This document shows positions 44,823 to 55,700 of a stretch of DNA of 64,000 nt, piece by piece. Under the pieces are notes generated by a model. That model searched no databases and had not been told where the DNA came from. It saw only the letters and a program-made list of their open reading frames with translations. A program made the position numbers and the translations under genes. This DNA comes from Calliopum simillimum (Eukaryota; Arthropoda; Insecta; Diptera; Lauxaniidae). The number at the start of each line of letters is the position of its first letter. Positions within the stretch are counted from its first letter, which is position 1. The stretch lies in contig OX638372.1 in assembly GCA_951812925.1 (NCBI GenBank), forward strand, positions 45,382,245-45,446,244, written 5' to 3'.

Positions 44823-45481
44823 CACAGTGCGACACATGAAAAGTGAACTAAAATCCGTTATAAGGCGTCGAAGTACTCGCCAAAACAAGTAATTCTGCCA
44901 GAGCGTTTTGCAAAGTTGACTCATAAGGATTTAATGGTAATTTTTGCGATTTTAAGGCACCAGATGAAGTTTTTTCGGTTAAGTTTGTTCGGCATTTTTT
45001 TCTTCTATACAATAACTACAACATTGCTGAAGTCATCAAAACAATATCTCGGCTCGTTAACGAGATATAGCCATATGAAAAAATCGAAAAATCGCTCAAT
45101 ATCCTCAAAATCGCTCAAAGTTGCAATTTTCAGCTGGATAATTATAATTATACTGCTGAAAATTCCAATTTTTTGCCTCAAATTGGATTTTGAGCGATTT
45201 TTCGATTTTTTCATATGGCTATATCTCGGTAACGAGCCGAGATATTGCTCTGATGACTTCAGCAATGTTGTAGTTATTGTATAGAAGAAAAAAAAATGCC
45301 GAACAAACTTAACCGAAAAAAATTCATAAAAAGCCTTAAAATCGCAAAAATGACCATAAAATCCTTATATGACTGAACTTTGCAAAACGCTCTGGCAGAA
45401 TTACTTGTTTCGGAGAGTACTTTCGACGCCTTATAACGGATTTTAGTTCACTGTCAATGACTTGAAAAATGTTGCACTGTG
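44823..45481. mobile_element. Near-perfect palindromic MITE, CACAGTG ends, TTA duplication
   Basis: 659 bp. The left half from CACAGTGCGACACATG is complemented by the right half ending GTTGCACTGTG, with about 300-bp arms (for example CTCGGCTCGTTAACGAGATA and its partner). TTA lies outside both ends (44820..44822 and 45482..45484). The left end interrupts the mariner frame. The long frames on both strands are mirror shadows of the palindrome. Confidence 0.85.
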
Positions 45482-45769
45482 TTATCAATGGAAACTCACT
45501 GTAAACAAAACAAATGGCACTTGTACATCAAAACGTTGTGAGTACGTTTATGCTAAAAAATGTCAAACTTTTTTATGGTGTTGCCAGATTTTAGCTATTG
45601 ACATTAGTATTGCCTAGGCCAGAATGTTATCAATGGAAACTCACTGTAAACAAAACAAATGGCACTTGTACATCAAAACGTTGTGAGTACGTTTATGCTA
45701 AAAAATGTCAAACTTTTTTATGGTGTTGCCAGATTTTAGCTATTGACATTAGTATTGCCTAGGCCAGAA
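45480..45769 (-). repeat. Exact 145-bp tandem duplication of mariner 5' leader
   Basis: 45480..45624 and 45625..45769 appear identical. Each is the complement of the mariner 5' leader (GTACATCAAAACGTTGTGAG, AATGTCAAACTTT), in reverse orientation to the mariner half at 44318..44822. It indicates a recent duplication or an assembly artefact. Confidence 0.9.
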
Positions 45770-45790
45770 ATATATATAGCAGCCCACTTA

Positions 45791-45980
45791 TCTGTGGACT
45801 TTTGACAAAACAAAGTTCAAATCTTGCGTGAGCTATGGGACACCCTCATATCTTTGGAAAAAGAAATCATAGAGACATCGCAATTATACCAATAGAGCGT
45901 ATTTAAATTCTATAATTAGGGCTAAAATCCTGGAGAATTGTCCATTCTCGACTTAGGTTGTTTTGTCAAAAGTCCACAGA
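45791..45980. mobile_element. 190-bp MITE with TA target
   Basis: The ends TCTGTGGACTTTTGACAAAA and complement are flanked by TA (45789..45790 and 45981..45982). Just inside the left end, TTCAAATCTTGCGTGAGCTA matches the terminal repeat of the element at 60781..61763. Confidence 0.82.
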
Positions 45981-46246
45981 TATATACAAACTATGTCGCA
46001 TAAGTTTTTTTGGAAAATAACGTAATATGCAAAACGGGCAAATTAAGTGCACTAAGAAGAGATTAAAAATAAGACAGAGGATGAGTTTTTCACACTTTAT
46101 GCTATAATTTCATGGTAAAATATTAAAAATTATTTTGTTTAAGCTTTTCGTTTAGAAGTCTTGGTTAAATATCTGTATTCAATAGTTAAAATATCAAAAT
46201 TTTAAATTTACATTGAATGGTAAATTTTTTGGAAAATCACCCATGT

Positions 46247-47999
46247 ATAATTTATAACAGAGATTTTTCTTAGTTTCTTTTTTTTCATAAAGTTCTCAAT
46301 TACCACTATTTGAAGAATTCATATAACTATTTGGTAGAATTTCAGATTGAATTTTCTTAAAATTATTTTTATCAGAACTTAGTTCTTTATCGTCAGCTTC
46401 AAGTGTTTAGTACAAGTTACGAATCTTATTTTTTAAACTCTGCCCTAGAGTCGGATCAAGCCTTCTCATGCAAATTGTGCATATTATCCGCCTTATGTCT
46501 TATTTTTCGTAATCAATACCACTTCTTTTGTTTCGCAATATGTAATAGTTTTCTCTGCTAACTAAACTCACGTATATATTTTCCAGTATTTTTTGAATTT
46601 TTTTCCTTTTTTATTTACTGGCTACATCTCAAAGAAATGTTTTTAGCGCTACGTAACCCTTGCTTACACCACTACATACATACGCTCATACACACATACA
46701 TACGTGCTTATGTACCTACGAGTACTTCATTTTCTTGAATTCAGAATTCTTTCACATACACAAAGTACGAAGTTCTGCAACTTCCGTTATTTGAGTTACG
46801 TGACTCCACACATCCTGAGCAACAATTTCTCTCCATCTGACAGTTTGTCTATTCCTATTCCTCTGTCTACTGATTACATGGTAAATCCGCTGAGAACTTC
46901 CAAAATGTTGGCAAGGCACGAATTCAGCACTTCCCGTGTTCCTTCAATGCGTTAAATTATTTTCTTCGTTTTTTTCGTTCTTTCTTTTTTACGGTTTTTC
47001 TTTGTGTTCTTTCGCTTCTTATTCTATCTTTTTGGCGCTGGCAGTGTGTGTTGCATCTTGAGCCTCAGTACCGTTAAGCTGTCGCTCGTTCGTACGCCGG
47101 AAGTTTTCACGACAGCACTCGCTCCTTAACTCACTCACCCGCATTCACTCACTGGTTGGTGTTGGGGTGACTGAAGTACACTCGTGCATGGCATGCAGCA
47201 GAGGAAGGTGCTGGCATTTGAAATGTGCTGGAGATGTTGAATGTTGGTAACGTGCCCTCGGGATTACTATTAGGAATAGATTTTGCAGGAAGTTGCACAC
47301 GCGAATGCGATTACGAGCTCAGGAAACTACGAGGTGCAAACAATTTTTGTTGCTGCAGGAAAACAGAAACAAAAAAAGTTTGGTTTTTTTTTTGGCAGCT
47401 TCTGATTTTTTTGTTGTTTTTGCCAAAAGAGAAATTAAACAACCAGGATACTTGGCAGATGTTGAGTTATTTAGCGACTAATTTATGGAAATGATAAAAA
47501 TGTTGTTAACTCTTTTTTTTCTGTCAAAAGTATTAAAAAAGCTTTTTGTTAAAATCATTATTTTTGCCTCAGCTTCTAGCACGAATAACTCTTTTGACAA
47601 AATCGAAATTGGAATAAGATTCACTGTCTCATGAGTCTTCGAGAATTTAAACTCTTGTCTGGTTTTAAATAGTTGTGACAAGGGGTAACATTGTTGGACA
47701 ACTTTTAATATCACACTTACTTAAAGTATTAAATTACCGATATTCTCTAAAAGAAGCTCAGATAAAAATGAACTGAACGCTTAGTAAGCCACAAACTGCA
47801 TTCAAAAATACATAAGCAAACTTAAATGTTTCGATCTAATACGCCATATCGTATCTACGAATCAAAGGAATCAATACATTGAAGTACCATCAAAATCAAG
47901 TACTTGTGAATGAAAAACTAATGAAAACTCTTGATTCAGCCTTCAACATGTCATCTTGAGATTCTTTGAAGATATGAAAAGTTCAGTTCTGTGAATGTA
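46247..47999. other. Intergenic stretch
   Basis: No exon supported. 46640..47260 is the least AT-rich part (CATACA repeats near 46680, then CTCACTCACCCGCATTCACT near 47130) and might be regulatory or a 5' leader, but no promoter motif is convincing. The frame at 47225..47494 has no recognisable domain. Confidence 0.4.
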
Positions 48000-48370
48000 C
48001 AGGGTGCTCCATCTATTATGTCGGTATGTAAACGCTGAATAACTTTCACATTTACCAACCGATTGATTGCATCAGATATGTTTTGGAAACGTCAATTCAG
48101 TACAATTTTTGCCATGGAGCTCAAGGCAAACATTCGTGCTGAAATCAACGCTATAACACCCGAGATGCTCGGAAAGGTAATGACAAACGCAGAAAAAAGG
48201 AGTCATTTTGCAATTGTAATAAAGGTGGTTAATTGATATTGTTTTCAAAAACTAGTTCAAAAATTTCTAAAGAACAAAACTGAATAAAAATACATCACTT
48301 ATAGAAATAGGTTGTTTTTTCTCAAAGTTATTCAATGTTTACATACCGACATAAAAGATGGAGCACCCTG
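48000..48370 (+). mobile_element. Tc1/mariner-type deletion derivative
   Basis: The ends CAGGGTGCTCCATCTATTAT and complement (GATGGAGCACCCTG) continue inward for about 50 bp (TCGGTATGTAAACG and its partner near 48340). The interior retains only the end of a transposase frame. Confidence 0.8.
48114..48236 (+). pseudogene. C-terminal remnant of Tc/mariner-type transposase
   Basis: 40 codons read MELKANIRAEINAITPEML, then KVMTNAEKRSHFAIVI and a stop. They match the end of IS630-Tc1-mariner transposases from insects (LKANIRxEI...P-ML-KVM-NA-KR, usually followed by a GGxHLxDIIFKT tail, here lost by a frameshift at about 48225). All catalytic residues lie upstream and are deleted. The remnant sits between intact terminal repeats. 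Confidence 0.7.
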
Positions 48371-48740
48371 CATTCTGCAAAGATTTTAAGGAACAAGTCC
48401 ATACAGTCTAAAATTGGTATCCTGAAAGGCAAAGATGATCAGAATGAATAGGAATCAATGGAAGACAATGAACTGAAAAAAACCACACGACCATATGGTT
48501 TGTCGAAATCAAATATGTTTGAATGTATTTCAGTTATAAATTGATCGTCTAAGTAAACTGAATATTGGTTGGCAACTAAAGAACCAGGGTTGCCTTTTGG
48601 ACAGCTCGTTGTCCATTTGACAACTTTTTTGTTCTACTTGTATCATAACTGAAATCATTATTCTCAAATAAGGCCGAATTTGGACAACTTTATTTAATAA
48701 GCAAACTAACTTGCTAGAACAAAAGCATTAATTCTTGTAT
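48371..48740. other. Spacer upstream of LINE
   Basis: AT-rich, no feature recognised. Confidence 0.4.
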
Positions 48741-50750
48741 TAGCAGAAAATGGAGTGGGAGTCTTCTGGACGTGCGCGTAAAGATGGCCACTGACATCGG
48801 CTCCGATCACCATGTTCTCGTCGCGGTCATTCGCCTAAAACTCGCTGCTATTGAACGTGCCGGCGAACATTCTGGGGCAAAAAATTTTACGGGCTAAAAC
48901 TAAAGAACGATGAGGTCCGCATGTCTTTTGTAGAATATCTTAAAACAGACATGATTGTTTGTAATGAAAGTATTATAGCTTCATAGAGCACCACTGAGCC
49001 GGATGCTTTCTTAAATTCCAGTGAAAAAAAAAAATTCTTGGGTTCCGACCATCAAACAAGAAGCAATGGATAAGTGATGAAACGTGGTGTCTTGTTCAAA
49101 GAAGCGCGAAAAAACGAAGAGACGACGCTAAAACTATAGCACAAAAGAACGACGCCCAAAAAGTCCTTAACTGTCTCGTTAAGAAAGTCAGGCTATCGTG
49201 CGGACAAGACTAATGAAGAATGTATAATGTCCTCACGTGCCAAGCAGAAAGTGCTGCAATTGCTCAGACAAATTTACAATACCACTCACAGGCTATCCAA
49301 CAAAATCAACCTATCAGAGACAAAAACGCAAATCTCTTAACATTCGCGGATGATCAACTAAAGCGATGGATAGGGTATTTTTGTGATATATTGAATCCCG
49401 CGTCTACCATCCCCTCACCCAGAATAACCAACTACCACTGCCGCAGTGACTCGCAGTAGCAGTCGAAAACAAACACAGCCTACAATCGATGAAATATTGA
49501 AAGCTATCCATGGCATGAAAAACAATAAGGCCGCCGCAATAGAAATGAGAAAAATTAGTCTTGGTCTTGGTAATTTTTTGAGACCAAGACCAAGTCCGAG
49601 ATTAGGACTTAATGCCCAAGACCGTTATTACTTAAAACCAAGACCAAGACTCAATGTCCAAGATCAAGACTATGATCAAGACTTCTTTGGTCTTGGTCTT
49701 GGTTTACACATCACTACGCTGACATCGATCAAATTGCAGCTGAACTGCTATAAGCATGCCCCATTACATCAGCTAAAATTTGGAATGAAGAGCATTTACC
49801 AGAAGACTGGCTACATGGTATGCAAGTCAAATTGCCAAAAAAAGATGATTGTAGCGATTGCCGAAATTATAGATCAATAAGTTTTCTCTGAGTACCATCT
49901 GACAAAAGTGCTTCTAAAAAGGGTAAGCGGAAAGCGTGATTTGGTCATCTGAAAACAACCAGCAGAGTTCTGGCCAAACCAATCATGCGTTGATAAAATC
50001 AACACCCTCAGAATAATTGTCGAAAAACCATGCGAGTGGCTTGCTGCGCTTAAACTTGTCTTCGTTGACTATAGCACTGCCTTCGGTAGTGTCTCCCGAG
50101 AAAACATTTGGATTTCACTGCAGCAAAGAGTTATTGCCGCAAAGGCCATAAATTTGGAACGTGCACAATATGAAGCCTTTAAATGCAGTGTGTTACACAA
50201 CGGTTTGTTGTCACCGACATTTTCCACTACTTCAGGCGATCGACAGGGGTGTTCACTATCACCATCTCTCTTTCTTATCGTTCTTGACGATATCCTAGAG
50301 AAAGCTTTAAACAAACCCAAAAGAGGTATCCGATGTAACTTTACCGAACATCTAGAATATCTCGACTACGCTGATGACATTTGCCTTCTATCGTCCAAAC
50401 ACTCAGATATGCAAAGCAAAATTGAAAACCTTGTCTTGGAATCGTAGAAGGCCTGCTTGAAGATCAACGTATCCAAGACTAAAAGCATGAAGTTAAACGC
50501 AAACAGAAAGGACATCACGTTCTAAGCTGGCAGTGATAACATTGAAAACGTCGACAGCTTCACGTACTTACGCAGTATTATCTCCATGAATGGTGAAGCA
50601 AAAGAGGATATCAACTCAAGAATAGCAAAAGCAAAAGGCGTATTTGCTCAACTGAACAAAATATGGTCTTCTTTCGTTATATCCACCAAAACGAAAGTGT
50701 GCATTTTTGATTCGAATGTGAAATCGGTTTTGCTATATGGGTGCGAAACG
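48741..50750 (+). pseudogene. LINE polyprotein relic: endonuclease end and reverse transcriptase
   Basis: The frame WSGSLLDVRVKMATDIGSDH at 48750 on carries the SDHH box, the last catalytic His of AP-type endonucleases. A linker follows (NANLLTFADDQLKRWIGYFC near 49330). RT blocks are AIHGMKNNKAAA (49500), VDYSTAFGSVSRENIW (50065, first catalytic Asp position altered from FDS to FGS), a GDRQGCSLSPSLF block (50240) and LDYADDICLL with the catalytic YADD at 50367..50378. Stops and frameshifts interrupt it at several points. Role if intact: nicking target DNA and reverse-transcribing the LINE RNA. Not functional here. Confidence 0.85.
49541..49716. mobile_element. CTTGGT/ACCAAG-rich insertion inside the LINE
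   Basis: The sequence splits the RT block KNNKAA|IDQIAAEL. It consists of CTTGGTCTTGG on the left, CCAAGACCAAG units in the middle and TTTGGTCTTGGTCTTGG at the right, a hexamer-based inverted repeat. It keeps the frame open (LGLGNFLRPRPSPRLG). Confidence 0.7.
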
Positions 50751-50753
50751 TGA

Positions 50754-51713
50754 CCCAGTTAGGCCAATAGTCATCGAAGACATTTTCGTCAACGACTATG
50801 TCATCTACAATGACTACATTCAGAACTTTGGGGACATGATAGATGACAAAGTCTTGTAAGATGTCGGCAACGAATTCAAAAATACTTCAGAGTGCAGAGA
50901 TTTTAATTTCTTAAACAAAAATTTTAAAATTCATCATTAGAAGCATACATTTTTTTAATTTTTATTAAAAATTATATGTTGCTAAAACCCTTATTCCCGT
51001 TGGCGTTTTAATTGTCGATTTATCGGCGCCTTTTTTCAATATTTGGATTTTGGAAGCATCAAGCTGTCATCGAATCAAATCAGTTTGAAGGTAAATCCTA
51101 ATTTCGTGAATAAACGCATACATACATTTGGACTCTGGAGGTAGTATATTAAAATGACGAAGAGGATTTATCGAGGTCTTAGGGAAACAATGCAATCAAT
51201 CTTCGTTAGTGATAATTCACATCGTAAACCCTCCTTCATCGTTTCAATATACGTCGTTCACCATGAGGAAATTAGGATTTTAGTCAGCATCTTCAAATGG
51301 ATTTGATTCGATGACATGAATACTTCCAAAATTTTACACAAAATTGTCATTAATCAAAACATTTGGACAAAGTCACTGATGTTTTCGTTGATGAAAGTAT
51401 GTAAAATTTGTCGCCCTTAATGTCATCAACGACAACGTAAGGGAAACTGTCGCTCTTAATGTCATCAACGAAAATATGTAAAAATTGTCGCTCTGAATGT
51501 CATCGATGACATCGTAAAGGAAACTGTCGCTCTTTATGTCATCAACGACATCGTAAGGGAAACTGTCGCTCTTTTAGTCGTTGATGAAATATGGGACACT
51601 TGTATGGAAATTTCGTTAACGACTGCCATACAAAAATACGCATTCGTCATCAATGATTTCATATGTTCGTGCACCCGTCATTGATGATTTCTTGTAGACT
51701 GGCCCAACTGGGG
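50754..51713. mobile_element. 960-bp TIR element inside the LINE
   Basis: The ends CCCAGTTAGGCCAATAG and, complemented, CCCAGTTGGGCCAGTC interrupt the LINE between the YGCET and INKLQVLVNKCLRR blocks. Inside, CATTGATGA/TCATCAATG phrases near both ends and a ~39-bp tandem array (51405..51575) are seen. No target duplication is clear. Confidence 0.75.
51405..51575. repeat. ~39-bp tandem repeat, about 4.5 units
   Basis: TGTCGCTCTTAATGTCATCA-like units start at about 51409, 51449, 51487, 51526 and 51566, alternating between ACATCGTAAGGGAAAC and ATATGTAAAAAT endings. Confidence 0.8.
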
Positions 51714-52063
51714 AATTGTTACTGAATAATTAATAAACAAGCTGCAAGTACTCGTCAACAAGTGCTTAAGGCGTATACAAATGTTTTGGTGGCCTCGCAC
51801 TACCTCAAACGTCAAACTACACCAAAAATGCAATCAGAGGGCTATAGTTAACAAGATCAAGCTGCGCAAGTGGGATGGATTGGTCATACTATTCGGAGAC
51901 CACACAGCAAAGTCTGTCGCCAGGACCTTGAGTGGAATCCACAAGGCTGTAGAGGAGGTGGTACAACGAGAACCACCTGGAAAAGCTCGCTGGATAACAA
52001 AATCCAAGAATCTGGAAAGTCATGGCAAGAGATAAAAGTCATCACAAAGAATCCTGACAAATA
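51714..52063 (+). pseudogene. LINE C-terminal region (after RT)
   Basis: Frames read INKLQVLVNKCLRRIQMFWW, then KLRKWDGLVILFG or, in the neighbouring frame, GWIGHTIRRPHSKVCRQDLE and WNPQGCRGGG. It ends SGKSWQEIKVITKNPDK-stop. This is the conserved region between RT and the 3' end of RTE-like proteins. One frameshift at about 51880 and a stop at 52063 are visible. Confidence 0.82.
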
Positions 52064-52122
52064 GAGACATTTCATTTTGACCCTATGCTCCTCCTAGGAG
52101 ATATACGAGAATACATACATGT

Positions 52123-54049
52123 TAGCTATGTAACAAGGCGCTATTAGTTAACTACGTTTCACACCCCCGTACAGAAGAACTCAAAGAACAAACACCTTCT
52201 AAGCGCTTGCTGAAAATCCAGTTAATGCTAAATTAAGTAAAGTTGAAGGCTCTGCAAAGAACGCTTTCCAGTTTTAACAGGAACAGGATTATCAACCATC
52301 TTATTATGGGTTGCCACAAATCATTTAATTCCATATAACGCGCTTAAATCTTTCAAGATACTTTTCTTTTGCCATTTAGATGCGTACAATTTTTAGCACT
52401 TTTCATCAGTCTTCCATGACTGACACAATCATGTCATTTTCTTTTCATATAAAGTACTCAATCAAAGTCCATTTGTTGTCGTTTTTCTTTCTTACGATGT
52501 GATATAAAACTTTTTACGCCTGCATTAATTTTTTTTTGCATCGCACTTGACGAATTGTCCATCAATACCGAGTTGGTGTTACGACATTCCTTTTATTTCA
52601 TTATCATTTAGCGCCAAAATCTCCTAACTTCTTCCCCTTTTTGTCCTTACAAACACACACACACATGAGCACAGAGGGACAGACAGCACTGCGATGTCCT
52701 TTTGCTGTGTCCTTCGACTGATTTCGTTATTCAATTGACTTGGAAGTTACTTTTAATGTTTTTCTTTTTTGGTTTCATTTTTTTTTTGTTTTGCTTTATA
52801 ACTCTCTCTCTTTCTTTCTTTATTAAATCGTTTGAGTGCCTTCTCTGCTTGATTGGTCAGTAATCGATTGATGATGGTCACGTGATGGCAACAAAGATGA
52901 CATTAGGGATGGAAGATGACGGTATGATGTTCAATGTTGCTGTATGATGTTGATGATGATGATGTCATTGTTCATTTTGTGGTCTTGGCTTTTGCCAATG
53001 TTGACTGGAAGACTGACTGACTGACTGGTAGACTGTCGTTTTTCTATGAGTTCACATTTTGTCCGTATTCATTGCATACTTTTGTGCGAATGTGTTGTCA
53101 GTAGTTTAGACTTTGCACGCATCAGCATGTAAATTGAACACGTGATGAAAATGCAAAACAGATTTTGTTCTCCTTTGATTTGCTGACGATGCAGTTGCAT
53201 ATTATTTATGAAATGCATTTATGTTTTACATTTCGTACTTGTTTTTTTAATGATTTTTCAAATAACTTTATTGCATTCTGTTGCATTGATTATTCCAAAT
53301 GCATCATCGTTGCGAGTGGGATGCGAAAAAATGTTTTTTTTTGGAGCGATGGGAAAATATAGAATTGAAAATTCCGCCTGGAAAGTGAGAGAAAGTTGTG
53401 TGCAGAAGTTGATTTCATGTAGTTTTATTGATTTTTTTACTTTTCAACATTGATCGAATTTTTCAACATGTTTCACAAAATTTTTGCGCACTTTAAAGCC
53501 TTCGCCGACATCATCAACATTAATAAAAAAAAAAAAAAAATAAAAAATTCCCAAATTATCAGGAATGAGAAAAGGAGGCTGTTCAAATTTATACTTAATA
53601 ATAAAAAAATTACAAAATTGAAAGAACTTACTCGAACGATCGAGATTGTGCGATGTTACGATGCTTGAGCAGCACTAACACACTTAAATCTTTAGCAGCC
53701 ACGTCGGATATATCTGACAAATAGAATGGCTTAGGGACACGTCGGCATGTGCCGAAGCACAAAACTTTTTAATTTTCTTTTTCTTAAGAGGAGTAAAATT
53801 ATCAAAAGCCTACGTGCAAGACTCAAACCCGCTAGAAGACACTTTTCATCTGGACGAGTTGCTTCACCTAGAACTACCGTCCAGTATTACGTCAGGAGGC
53901 AGTCTAGAGCATTACTGCTCTATTATCTGTCAGATGGTCGGTCTAGTCCACCACTATGGACCCTCGTGGTCTATGTGTGGCAGTATTGCCGCCATCCTAA
54001 CCAAACCTAGTCCGTACCTGGTACTTACAATTTAAAGGTGTCTGCGTTC
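52123..54049. other. Intergenic stretch with a GC-richer patch
   Basis: Microsatellites: CA (52650..52664), TTTC/CTTT (52800..52825), ATGATG (52950..52965), GACTGACTGACTGACT (53010..53027). 53740..54040 is unusually GC-rich for the window and open for 73 and 87 codons in two frames (e.g. MQDSNPLEDTFHLDELLHLE), with no domain I recognise. A retroelement fragment is my best guess. Confidence 0.4.
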
Positions 54050-55700
54050 CGCAGACATCCACTACACCATCCATGGAGATAATGCCGCCTAACTACGTGA
54101 AGCTGGCGACGTTTTCGATGTCGTCACTGCCAGCTTTAAACGTGATGTCACTTCTGTTTGCGTTCAGTTTCATGCTTTTAATCTTGGATGAGTTGATTTT
54201 AGGTCGGTCTTCAGTTGGAAGAGAGATGAAAGGAAGGGAGAGAGATAGTGAAAGTAAACAGCTTTGCCGGACGCCTGAATTAGTGGTGAATGTCGGTAAC
54301 AGCAACCCGTTGTGTAACACATTGCGTTTAAGGCTTCATATTGTGCACATACTAAATTTATGGCCTATGGTAATACTTCTTCACTGTAGTGAAACCCAAA
54401 TGTTATCTCGGGAAACACTGTAAAAGGCAGTGCTGTAGCCAACGAAGATTAATTGAAGTGCAGCACGCCTCTCGCATGGTTGTTTGATCATTATTCAAAG
54501 GGTGTTGGTTTGATCCACGCATGAACGGTTTGGCCGGATTCCAGCTTATTGCTTTGGATGGGCCGAATCAAGTTTCCGTTTACCTTGTTTAGAAGCACTT
54601 TTGCCAGTATTTTTGATGGAACTGAGAGTAAAGTTATTCCTCTATAATTTCGGCACTTGCTCGGGTCACATTTTTTCGGTAATTTGACTAGCATGCCATA
54701 CAGCCAATCTTCTTCACTCCAGATTCTGGACTTCAGAGGATGAAGAATCTTAACTGATTTAATGGGGCATGCTATTAGCAGTTCAGGTGTTATTTGATCT
54801 ATACCAGCGTCCTTGTTGTTTTTCATGCTTTCATGCTTTGGATAGCTTTCACTATTACATTGATTGTAGGTGGTTGTATTTGTATTCGACTACTACTGCG
54901 AGTCACTGCGGCAGTTGTAGTTGGCGATTCTGGTTGCGGCAATGTAGATGTGGGATTCAGTATGTCACAAAAATACTCTTTCCATCTCCTAAGTTGGTCG
55001 TCCGCGGATGTTAAGAGATTTCCGTTTTTGTTTTTTTGTGCTTCTTCTTTTTTCTCGTTCATGTTTCTTATTCGAGGGTCGGAACCCAAGTATTTTTTCA
55101 CTGGAGTTTAATAAAGCAGCCTTAGCGGCACTCCATGATGTTTCAATGCTTCCATCACAATCGATCGGGACTGTTTTAAATTCTTCAACGAAAGACCTGC
55201 GGATCTCGTCGTTCTTAAGCTTAAGCATGTCGAATTTTTTTGCCATAGATTGTTGACTGAGACGTTCAATAGCTGCCAAATTTAGTAGAACGACTGCGAC
55301 CAGAAGATAGTGATCGGAGCCTATGTCAGCAGCTGCCTTTAAGAAGCTCTCCATTGTAGTTTCTCGTACCCAAACCATGTCTTCCAATCACGTGCTCAAG
55401 GTTAAGGTTTTTGAGCCTACTTTGGCATTGAAATCACCCATTACCATTTTGATGTCGTTCTTGTGAGCACTTTTAATCGCTGCAGCGAGCTGACTGTAGA
55501 ATTCATCCTTGGTTTCTTTTCCTGCCAACTCGGTCAACTCCATCCCTGTGCATGTCACTTTGTGCTCTACCGGAGTATAGAAACATTTCGCCATCAGGTA
55601 GTACATATTTGCCGGCACCCTTCCATTTACACTCGCTTAATCCCAATATTTCAAGGTTCAGTGTAAAATGTGCTAATAAAAAAAGTGTACATAATTTCAA
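54050..55700 (-). pseudogene. RTE-like LINE relic, opposite orientation, internally deleted
   Basis: Reading the minus strand from 55700: LNLEILGLSECKWKGAGKYV and GEMFLYSGRAQ (endonuclease start); VMGDFNAKVGSKT near 55400..55450 (catalytic GDFN box); ADIGSDHYLLVAVVLLNLAA near 55310 (SDH box); EKILGFRPSNKK; then an RT start (MKNNKDAGIDQITPELL near 54820, RNYRGITLLSVPSKILAKVL) and MLHNGLLLPTFTTNSGVRQ. The sequence jumps from there to KINSSKIKSMKLNAN, deleting the YADD catalytic box, and ends near VASFT. Several frameshifts. Same family as 48741..52122, but it retains the endonuclease that copy lacks. Confidence 0.88.

Larger units (their letters stand above)
43838..46246 (-). mobile_element. 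Unclassified element Y, copy 2 (inverted), heavily interrupted
   Basis: 43838..44290 and 45985..46246 are the complements of the two halves of Y copy 1. The centre is replaced by mariner sequence, a palindrome, a tandem duplication and a MITE (44295..45982). The internal landmarks GGAGAATGA and the outer end AAAATCACCCAT are conserved. Confidence 0.7.
48741..52122 (+). mobile_element. RTE-like non-LTR retrotransposon, 5'-truncated, with two insertions
   Basis: It spans from the C-terminal end of the APE endonuclease through RT to a 3' end of CTCCTCCTAGGAGATATACG and an ATACATAC tail. A CTTGGT-rich insert lies at 49541..49716 and a TIR element at 50754..51713. Similar 3' ends occur at 9503..9594 and 33168..33450, and an opposite-strand copy at 54050..55700. 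The clade is by resemblance to the RTE-type proteins often annotated as craniofacial development protein 2-like. Confidence 0.85.

Noticed and set aside
45005..45284. Matching frames of 122 (+) and 86 (-) codons with similar sequence
   Set aside because: They are mirror images of a near-perfect palindrome, not two genes.
44823..45481. Transib membership for the palindrome with CACAGTG ends
   Set aside because: The flanks match only as TTA (3 bp), not a 5-bp GC-rich duplication, and the CAAAA core is missing 23 nt from the heptamer.
53747..54035. Calling the GC-richer open frames a host gene
   Set aside because: No domain, splice sites or start context could be supported; kept only as a finding.
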